DNA from: Mucilaginibacter hurinus
GTDB lineage: Bacteria; Bacteroidota; Bacteroidia; Sphingobacteriales; Sphingobacteriaceae
Length of the DNA stretch: 64,000 nt
Assembly (NCBI RefSeq): GCF_003324525.1
Contig: NZ_QGDC01000003.1
Location: forward strand, 372,001 to 436,000
Direction of reading: 5' to 3'
The translations under genes were made by a program, and so were the position numbers. Shown piece by piece: positions 58,058 to 64,000 of the stretch. The notes below the pieces were generated by a model that saw nothing but the letters and a program-made list of their open reading frames with translations, was not told where the DNA came from and made no database searches. The first letter of the stretch is position 1; each line of letters opens with the position of its first letter.

Positions 58058-58084
58058 GTTTTAAGAGAAAAAACTTGACTTTTT
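58049..58084. promoter_or_regulatory. 14-bp inverted repeat over the SusC promoter
   Basis: AAAAGTCAAGTTTT (58049-58062) and AAAACTTGACTTTT are exact reverse complements separated by a short spacer. The first arm covers the -33 TTG of the SusC promoter. Followed by T-residues on the plus strand it could also form a terminator hairpin, but no plus-strand gene runs into it, so an operator or attenuator role is likelier. Confidence 0.42.
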
Positions 58085-58128
58085 TTAAAAAACACACAAT
58101 AAAATAAAATTATAAAAATCTTAGTACT

Positions 58129-58146
58129 ATGTATTGCATAATACAT
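58129..58146. promoter_or_regulatory. palindrome ATGTATT-N4-AATACAT, candidate PadR operator
   Basis: A perfect 7-bp inverted repeat with spacer GCAT, with ATGT/ACAT ends as in described PadR-family sites. It overlaps the -33 region of the promoter directly in front of the padR-like gene, which fits autorepression. The inner spacing differs from the best-known PadR box, so the assignment is inferred. Confidence 0.42.
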
Positions 58147-58165
58147 TTTAAAACATATATCTTTG
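58134..58165 (+). promoter_or_regulatory. promoter of the PadR operon, probably giving a leaderless transcript
   Basis: TTG (58134-58136) and TATCTTTG (58158-58165, exact consensus) are 21 bases apart. Transcription would start at about 58170-58172, which is the ATG itself, so the message would be leaderless or nearly so. The -33 element sits inside the palindrome at 58129-58146. Confidence 0.45.
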
Positions 58166-58169
58166 TAAT

Positions 58170-58502
58170 ATGATTGTAGAAAACACTCAAATCCAGATGC
58201 GGAAAGGCATACTCGAATACTGTATACTTTCCATTATATCAAAGGGCGAAACCTATGCTTCGGATATCATTGCCGACCTGAAGAAAGCCCAGATGCTTGT
58301 AGTAGAGGGCACTTTATACCCTCTGCTTACCCGATTAAAAAACAACGGGCTGCTTACCTATAACTGGGTCGAGTCCACTTCGGGGCCGCCGCGTAAATAT
58401 TACGTACTATCTGATGAAGGCAGGCAGGTACTCGCACAGTTGGATAAAACCTGGCGGGAACTTGAATTTGCAGTACACACCGCTATCGCCGACCGGAAAT
58501 AA
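58170..58502 (+). CDS. PadR-family transcriptional regulator
   Basis: 110 aa, the short single-domain PadR type. The winged helix is plain: RKGILEYCILSIISKGETYA, then EGTLYPLLTRLKNNGLLTYN and SGPPRKYYVLSDEGRQVL. PadR proteins are dimeric repressors. This one is followed after 22 bases by a PspC-domain protein, a recurrent pairing in Bacteroidota, so it probably controls its own operon through the palindrome at 58129-58146. Whether it also affects the divergent SusC/SusD operon is open. The start is fixed by the promoter lying only a few bases upstream. Confidence 0.93.
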   Translation: MIVENTQIQMRKGILEYCILSIISKGETYASDIIADLKKAQMLVVEGTLYPLLTRLKNNGLLTYNWVESTSGPPRKYYVLSDEGRQVLAQLDKTWRELEFAVHTAIADRK

Positions 58503-58524
58503 CTGACCCCTAATAATTAACATC

Positions 58525-60189
58525 ATGAACAAAACAATTATCATCAATATTAACGGCACCGTATTCCACATTGAAGAGGATGCCTACGAAATACTTAAAG
58601 ATTATATGACAGCCGTAAAACGTCATTTTATGCATTCGGCTGATAGCCTGGAAATAACTACCGACATTGAGAACCGCATTGCCGAAATGTTTAGTGAAAT
58701 ACTCGTGCGCGATGGTAAACAGGCACTTGTTGTACAAGACGTCGCCGCAGTTACCGAGCAAATGGGCAATGTTGAAGATTTTGAAACACACGAAGAAGGA
58801 GGCAGTGCTGCTACAGGCGCTTACCCGTATAATAATTATACCAGCCGCAAGCTGTTTCGTGATCCTGATGATCATCTTGTAGGCGGGGTTTGTGCCGGCA
58901 TAGCCAATTATTTTGATTTCCAGCCTACATGGGTGCGGCTGGGATTTGTACTGACGTTTTTGTTCCTGGGCACAGGGCTGTTTCTTTACATAATATTATG
59001 GCTGGTAATACCTAAGGCAACTACCCGCGCCGACCGAATGGCTATGAAAGGTGAGAAGCTAAACTTGCAGGGATTTAAAAGAAGTTTTGAAGAAGAAATA
59101 AATACGGTACAAAACAACCTTAAAAACCTGAGCAATGAAGGTCGGCCTTTTATCTATAAAAGCCGCGATTTTATCAGCGATTTTTTTCACCACTTAGGTG
59201 TGTTTTTAACCGGAGCAGGTAAAATATTACTTAAGATGGCTGGCGTTATCATTTTATTAATATCATGCTCGTTTCTTATATTTCTAATAGTTATGGTAGT
59301 GGGTTTTGTGGTGTATGATAATACCGGTATTTACAACCTCTTCCCTTTTACCATCGTAAATTACCAAACCAATACCATTTTCCTTATATGCGGTTTCCTG
59401 ATGCTGGCTATCCCCGTTTTAAGTATAGCCTTGTTAACTATATCAGCACTTTTTAAAAATCAACCATTCACCAGGTCCACAGGTTTTACATTTTTAGCTA
59501 TCTGGGTATTTGCATTATGTACCGTTATATATTATACCGCTAAGGTGTCTGCTGATTTTAGAGTTTCAGCCAGCTTCCGTAAAAGTATAACTATCACGCC
59601 ATCGCCCGCCGATACTTATTACCTTAAACTTAATGATGTTAAGTATCTGAGCAGCCAGGATAGTGCGCGACTCAAGGTAAAGGACCGCTTTAATGGTATG
59701 ATTATTTTAGATAGCGGGGAGGAAAATGACTTTGAAGCGCCGGAGAGATCAATAATAATTGATATTGAAAAGAGCGATGTTTCATCTCCGGTTTTAATTC
59801 AATCATTCAGCGCACGCGGCGCAACGTATGAAAGTGCTTTGACTTCAGCACGTAATACTACATATCAGTTTATCCAACAAGATTCGGTTTTAAAGTTCTC
59901 ACGTATACTTGAACGCCCGCTAGGTAAATTGTGGCGTAACCAGGAGTTGCGCCTGACACTAAAGGTGCCCCTAAACACCAAGTTAATTATTGATGATGAA
60001 CTTGATCCATACCTAAACGGGATAAGCATATTTGATTGCAAAAACGAAAGTGAGCAGCAAGAAAAGAGCCATGCAACCTTTATAATGACCAGCGAAGGTT
60101 TGCAGTGCAAAGTCGACACACTGCTCGTAATGCCAAAAACTGTTACGGATACTGTACTTAATGATTCTTTAAACAGCAATAAACCATGA
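58525..60189 (+). CDS. PspC-domain membrane protein
   Basis: 554 aa. A cytoplasmic N-terminal domain (1-95, TIIININGTVFHIEEDAYE, with a putative coiled region) precedes a PspC domain (about 107-165, RKLFRDPDDHLVGGVCAGIA, then a membrane helix GLFLYIILWLVIPK). Three more membrane helices follow (about 228-258, 275-305, 310-335), and the C-terminal 200 residues are a beta-rich, probably periplasmic domain. PspC proteins take part in envelope or phage-shock type responses, though in Bacteroidota the larger forms are little studied. Translated from the PadR message (22-base gap), and its TGA overlaps the ATG of the next small gene by four bases. Confidence 0.88.
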   Translation: MNKTIIININGTVFHIEEDAYEILKDYMTAVKRHFMHSADSLEITTDIENRIAEMFSEILVRDGKQALVVQDVAAVTEQMGNVEDFETHEEGGSAATGAYPYNNYTSRKLFRDPDDHLVGGVCAGIANYFDFQPTWVRLGFVLTFLFLGTGLFLYIILWLVIPKATTRADRMAMKGEKLNLQGFKRSFEEEINTVQNNLKNLSNEGRPFIYKSRDFISDFFHHLGVFLTGAGKILLKMAGVIILLISCSFLIFLIVMVVGFVVYDNTGIYNLFPFTIVNYQTNTIFLICGFLMLAIPVLSIALLTISALFKNQPFTRSTGFTFLAIWVFALCTVIYYTAKVSADFRVSASFRKSITITPSPADTYYLKLNDVKYLSSQDSARLKVKDRFNGMIILDSGEENDFEAPERSIIIDIEKSDVSSPVLIQSFSARGATYESALTSARNTTYQFIQQDSVLKFSRILERPLGKLWRNQELRLTLKVPLNTKLIIDDELDPYLNGISIFDCKNESEQQEKSHATFIMTSEGLQCKVDTLLVMPKTVTDTVLNDSLNSNKP

Positions 60190-60398
60190 AAATGATACTA
60201 AAATATTTAAGCCTGCTGCTAACGAGCGGGCTTATCATACCTTTTTATTACTATTATACACCTTGCAAATATGTGGCTGCTTATAAACAGGGATCTAAAA
60301 CTATTTACAAGCATACAAAACAGCAATACAAAAACAATCTAATAATATTAGATGACATGGTTATAATTTTATTTCCAGCGTTAAAAAAAATGAAATAA
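60186..60398 (+). CDS. small exported or membrane-associated hypothetical protein
   Basis: 70 aa. The ATG overlaps the stop of the PspC gene in an ATGA arrangement, which supports real, coupled translation. Residues 1-20 are hydrophobic (ILKYLSLLLTSGLIIPF), followed by a Tyr-rich turn and a basic, Lys/Tyr-rich stretch (KQGSKTIYKHTKQQYKNN). There is a Cys at residue 27 but not in a lipobox context. No family was recognised. It is the third and last gene of the PadR operon. Confidence 0.55.
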   Translation: MKMILKYLSLLLTSGLIIPFYYYYTPCKYVAAYKQGSKTIYKHTKQQYKNNLIILDDMVIILFPALKKMK

Positions 60399-60490
60399 CC
60401 TGTAACCTTCCTCTATCCTTTCGCATCTTAATGCAAAGTACTTGTAGCAAAGATTGATATTTATCAAGCCCACCACCAAACTTCAAGTAG

Positions 60491-60519
60491 TTTTTAACAC
60501 TAAGTTTTACTGTTAAAAA
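60491..60519. promoter_or_regulatory. inverted repeat upstream of the TonB-receptor-like gene
   Basis: TTTTTAACA and TGTTAAAAA (9-bp arms, 11-base spacer) end six bases before the ATG at 60526. The spacer holds TAAGTTTT, one base off the -7 consensus. It may be an operator or part of the promoter; no T-run follows, so a terminator for the upstream gene is less likely. Confidence 0.28.
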
Positions 60520-60525
60520 GACATT

Positions 60526-63033
60526 ATGCTTTTAAAGGATACTTATTGCCCGATTTTCCGAATGGGCAACCATAAATATTTACGCATAGTTATATTTACC
60601 ATAGTACTTACTATGCTATTTATATGCGCTGCTAGTCAATTGCACGCACAACAGACAACAGCTAAGGGAACAATAACAGGTTCTGCCATCGAGGAAAATG
60701 GTAAACCTGCTGAATATGCTACTATAAGTTTGTTAAAGGCCGCAGATTCTGCCGTAGTAAAAGGTGCTATTACCAACGAAGCAGGGAAATACCTTTTTGA
60801 ACGGGTGCCGGAAGGTGGTTATATCATAGCTGTTGTCGCCATGGGTTTTAATAAAGCAGCCAGTGCGCCGTTTACTATAGCTAACGGTACAACAATTACT
60901 ATCCCCACTCTACGCTTGGTGCCAGAAAGCAGGGCATTAAACACAGTTAATATTACAGCAGCAAAACCGCTTATAGAACGTAAGCCAGACCGCATGGTGA
61001 TGAACGTGGCCAATACGGTGCTGGCCGCTGGCAACAACGCGCTCGAAATTTTAGAAAAGGCACCCGAGGTAACCATTGACCGCGACGACCAAATAAGCTT
61101 GCAAGGCAAAACCGGTGTTACGGTTATGATAAATGACAAATTAACATATCTTTCTGAAACGCAACTGGCAGCCTTATTACGCGCAACAGACGGCACTACT
61201 ATACAGTCCATAGAAGTGATAACAAATCCATCATCAAAATATGATGCGGCTGGAAACTCCGGGATAATCAATATAAAGCTTAAAAAGAATAGCCAAAGCG
61301 GCACTAACGGTAGTATAACTGCAGGAGCAGGATATGGGTGGAACTTTAGGGACAACTCAAGTATTAACCTGAATCATAAGCAAGGTGACTGGAATATCTT
61401 CGGTTCGTTTAGTCACGGCGATATTAAACGAGAACAGGAAATGGAATTAAAACGCGTTGTCACCACCAGCAAAGACCAAACCTTTTTTGACCAGGATGTT
61501 TTGTTCGGAACTAAAGTACATTATAACAATTACCGGTTTGGCGTTGACTATAACACATCAAAAAAAAACGTGATAGGCTTTATTATCAATGGTAACCATA
61601 CTAATGGTTATGATGATAATGACAACATTACATATATAGGCTCGTCTTTTGAGAAAGCAGACACAATACAAAAAACGCCTTCAAAGCTTAATCAAACCTA
61701 TCGTAATATAGCCCTTAACCTTAATGATAAATTCCAGATTGATACCCTCGGTCAGGAGATAAGTATCGACTTGGACTACTCTAAGTTCAGGAACAATTCG
61801 CGTGCAGTTTATGATACCCGTTTCTTTTTAGCTGACGGCACAGAGTATAAAACCCCCCTTAAAGTTTTCAATGAAACGCCATCGGTGATAACCATCAACA
61901 CACAAAAAGCTGATTATGTAAAACCTTTTAACAAAACCTTAAAGTTTGAAGCAGGGATTAAGTTCAGCGCGGTAAAAACTGACAATGATTTACAGGCGAA
62001 GATTGATGAAACCGGAGGCGGTTTGATTGTGGATACCACCCGAACCAACCGCTTTATATATGATGAGAAAATCAAAGCCGCGTATGTAAACCTGAGTAAA
62101 GAGTTTAAAACCACATCTGTACAGTTAGGCCTCAGGGCTGAGCATACCTCTTCGGTGGGCAACCTTGTAACAAAAAACAATATAGTAAAACGTGATTACC
62201 TGAATTTATTTCCAACATTATTCATCAATCACAAGCTGGGCAAGAAACATGAGGTTGGATTTAGTTACAGCCGGCGCATAGACCGGCCCAGCTATGAGGA
62301 TCTTAATCCGTTTATCTACTACCTCGACCAGTACACTTTTTCAGAAGGCAATCCCTTCCTGAAGCCGCAGTATACTAACTCGTTCGAATTGAACTACACC
62401 TATAATAAAAATATACATGTGAGCTTTAATTACAGCAAAACTTCAGACGTTTTTACTGAAATTATCTTAACAGACACTATTAAAAAAGCTACCTATCAAA
62501 CCTACCTGAACTTTAAAGAGCAGAACAACTATTCGTTAAATCTGAACGCGCCGTATACTGTAGCCAAGTGGTGGACGGGCAGTGTTAATTTCACCGGATT
62601 TTATAACGAATTTAGAACGAATGATTTACTCGGTTCGGATTTAAATAAGGGAAAAGCCGCCTTCGTGCTCAAAACGACCCAATCATTTCTTCTTCCTAAA
62701 GAGATCAAAGGCGAAATAATGACATTTTACCAATCGGCAATGACCTACGGTATTTATAATATCAAGCCGCAATATTCAATTGATTTGGGTGTAAGCCGCT
62801 CTTTTGTCAACAAAAAGCTAAATATTAAAGTGGCCGTAAGCGACGTGTTTTTTATGCGCCGCAACGATATAACGGCGCAGTATCAAACCGTTGATCTTGA
62901 CATCCGCCAGCGAAGAGAAACCCGCATAGCCCGCATAAACCTTACGTATAACTTTGGCAATAACAAAATAAAAAGCCGGGAACGGCGTACCGGAGCGGAT
63001 GCTGAAAGTGACAGGGTAAAATCTAAAAATTAA
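60526..63033 (+). CDS. outer-membrane beta-barrel protein of the TonB-dependent receptor type
   Basis: 835 aa from ATG 60526. The ATG at 60562 (MGNHKYLRI, residue 13) places the signal peptide (ending QLHAQQ) nearer the N-terminus and is as likely. A carboxypeptidase-regulatory-like domain (about 48-130, GSAIEENGKPAEYATISLLK) is followed by a plug-like domain (about 145-240, VNITAAKPLIERKPDRMVMN, SKYDAAGNSGIINIKLKK) and a large barrel (RRIDRPSYEDLNPFIYYLD). This is the OMP_b-brl_3 group that resembles TonB receptors but lacks a usual TonB box and SusD partner; roles are mostly unknown. It ends 35 bases from the convergent M14 gene. Confidence 0.9.
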   Translation: MLLKDTYCPIFRMGNHKYLRIVIFTIVLTMLFICAASQLHAQQTTAKGTITGSAIEENGKPAEYATISLLKAADSAVVKGAITNEAGKYLFERVPEGGYIIAVVAMGFNKAASAPFTIANGTTITIPTLRLVPESRALNTVNITAAKPLIERKPDRMVMNVANTVLAAGNNALEILEKAPEVTIDRDDQISLQGKTGVTVMINDKLTYLSETQLAALLRATDGTTIQSIEVITNPSSKYDAAGNSGIINIKLKKNSQSGTNGSITAGAGYGWNFRDNSSINLNHKQGDWNIFGSFSHGDIKREQEMELKRVVTTSKDQTFFDQDVLFGTKVHYNNYRFGVDYNTSKKNVIGFIINGNHTNGYDDNDNITYIGSSFEKADTIQKTPSKLNQTYRNIALNLNDKFQIDTLGQEISIDLDYSKFRNNSRAVYDTRFFLADGTEYKTPLKVFNETPSVITINTQKADYVKPFNKTLKFEAGIKFSAVKTDNDLQAKIDETGGGLIVDTTRTNRFIYDEKIKAAYVNLSKEFKTTSVQLGLRAEHTSSVGNLVTKNNIVKRDYLNLFPTLFINHKLGKKHEVGFSYSRRIDRPSYEDLNPFIYYLDQYTFSEGNPFLKPQYTNSFELNYTYNKNIHVSFNYSKTSDVFTEIILTDTIKKATYQTYLNFKEQNNYSLNLNAPYTVAKWWTGSVNFTGFYNEFRTNDLLGSDLNKGKAAFVLKTTQSFLLPKEIKGEIMTFYQSAMTYGIYNIKPQYSIDLGVSRSFVNKKLNIKVAVSDVFFMRRNDITAQYQTVDLDIRQRRETRIARINLTYNFGNNKIKSRERRTGADAESDRVKSKN

Positions 63034-63068
63034 CAGGCTCATGCTGTGCAATGCCTATTGGCTTTATG

Positions 63069-64000
63069 TTACTGCCCCATAAACACCGCATTGCTAAAGA
63101 GTAGCTTGCCGTTTTCCCAAAAACTCCGAAATAGGGGATCGTCAACAAGGTATACTATCGAACCCTGACCCTCAGCTTGTACGCCAATCAGCATGCCATC
63201 GGCTATTTTTTCTTTACTCTTTTGACCCACGAACCCTGAAACATAGGCATTCTTTTTTATAGTTCCCACGTTCCAGCCTTTGGTTTCTTCCAGGAATTCA
63301 TAGATGTGATCGTCAAGCTTAAGCGTGTAATAGTTAGCTGGTAAACCGAAACCTAACGGGTGCGAACTGTCAAGATTAATATGGTAAATAGCCCCGGGTA
63401 CATTTGATTTCAAAGCTTCCCGGTCGCGGTTGGCATACAGTTTTACGCCGTTTTTTAACGTACTATCTTTATCATCCTTTTTCTTTTTAATAGCGAAACT
63501 CTTCTTATCAGCCAGTTGCGAAACAGCGTTTTGCATAGCGATAAGCCGGCCGCCATTTTGCACCCAGTTTTTTAACCGGTCCGAAGGAAAGTCTTCATAT
63601 GTGCCGTCGGGAAATATTAATACGTCAATATCCGCCCAACGGATATGCCCCAAATCACTGTTGTTTACAAGTGTAACCGGGTATTTTATTTCCTGCTCAA
63701 AAAAGTGCCATATTTCTCCAAGTGCTTCTGATGCTACGCCCGGCCCCGACACCACCGCTACTTTTGGCGCACGTATATATTTGATGTAATCAGACCCTAT
63801 GTCGGCGCCTTTGTCTACAAAGCCGGACTTAAGCGGCACAAGTTGCTGTCCGTACTGAGTGCCAAGCTTTTTAACCAGCATATCAAAATCAGGACCCTCA
63901 TTACCCGCCCGGGTAATAAGCAATGATCCGGCAGTAAATTTTTTCCCTTCCGCCTCAAACGGCTTCTCTGCATACCGTACCTTAATATTGTGCTTTAATA
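63069..64000 (-). CDS. M14-type zinc carboxypeptidase, C-terminal part (runs off the window)
   Basis: The frame is open from the stop at 63069 to the window end, about 309 residues, with no start inside the window; the TTG-initiated 284-aa frame inside it is not the true N-terminus. The text reads NIKVRYAEKPFEAEG, then KKFTAGSLLITRAGNEG, PKVAVVSGPGVASEALGEIW, GRLIAMQNAVS and LSNAVFMGQ. This is the class-I-glutamine-amidotransferase-like C-terminal region that follows the catalytic domain in a group of large Bacteroidota M14 peptidases. The zinc ligands and catalytic Glu would lie beyond the window. Assignment to M14 is from memory of this C-terminal architecture. Confidence 0.72.
   Translation of the reverse strand, partial: LKHNIKVRYAEKPFEAEGKKFTAGSLLITRAGNEGPDFDMLVKKLGTQYGQQLVPLKSGFVDKGADIGSDYIKYIRAPKVAVVSGPGVASEALGEIWHFFEQEIKYPVTLVNNSDLGHIRWADIDVLIFPDGTYEDFPSDRLKNWVQNGGRLIAMQNAVSQLADKKSFAIKKKKDDKDSTLKNGVKLYANRDREALKSNVPGAIYHINLDSSHPLGFGLPANYYTLKLDDHIYEFLEETKGWNVGTIKKNAYVSGFVGQKSKEKIADGMLIGVQAEGQGSIVYLVDDPLFRSFWENGKLLFSNAVFMGQ

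Noticed and set aside
58049..58090. rho-independent terminator on the plus strand
   Set aside because: Hairpin plus T-run has the right shape, but no plus-strand transcription unit ends here; it lies over the SusC promoter, so an operator role is preferred.
63069..63923. complete 284-aa gene starting at TTG 63923
   Set aside because: The same frame continues open to the window edge with in-family sequence (VRYAEKPFEAEG), so the TTG is internal to a larger peptidase gene.

Overview
The window comes from a Bacteroidota genome, most likely a soil or freshwater member of the Sphingobacteriales resembling Mucilaginibacter or Pedobacter. This rests on two SusC/SusD pairs, several type IX secretion (T9SS) C-terminal sorting domains, membrane-anchored one-component regulators with a C-terminal helix-turn-helix, and promoter-like elements of the Bacteroidota type (TTG-N20-TAnnTTTG). 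The genus is inferred. No T9SS machinery genes, mobile elements, CRISPR arrays or rRNA genes were seen.

Layout. 1-7289: a SusD (cut by the window edge) and SusC pair on the minus strand, divergent from a periplasmic-sensor/HTH regulator (4335-7289) that probably controls it. 7410-25567: two giant paralogous T9SS type B substrates (3169 and 2037 aa), built from NHL-type propellers, putative-Ig domains and cadherin-like beta-sandwich repeats, followed by a 7TM-DISM sensor/HTH protein. 25829-31367: an M19-like dipeptidase, then a two-gene unit of exported cysteine peptidases (papain-like C1, and TPR plus caspase-like C14). 31612-37485: a third giant T9SS protein (MBG domains, NHL propellers, type A sorting domain). 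37707-48377: a minus-strand operon of a phage-tail-collar-like exported protein, a fourth giant (2871 aa, LamG domains, type A sorting domain), a 304-aa companion and a 46-aa lipoprotein, divergent from a 7TM-AraC regulator (48485-49639).

49797-53539 is housekeeping: tRNA-Arg(CCU), metG, an S66 LD-carboxypeptidase and a DoxX protein, closed by a very regular bidirectional terminator. 53550-57988 is a second SusD/SusC pair. 58170-60398 is a PadR-PspC-small-protein operon. 60526-63033 is a TonB-dependent receptor-like outer-membrane protein, convergent with the C-terminal part of an M14-type zinc carboxypeptidase that runs off the window end.

Taken together, about 30 kb of the 64 kb encode four giant secreted, surface-destined proteins interleaved with exported peptidases and three membrane-anchored DNA-binding regulators. 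The less ordinary parts are the exported papain/caspase pair, the collar-giant-companion-lipoprotein operon, and the propeller-on-a-string architecture shared by three of the giants. All functional statements come from reading motifs by eye; no database search was run.
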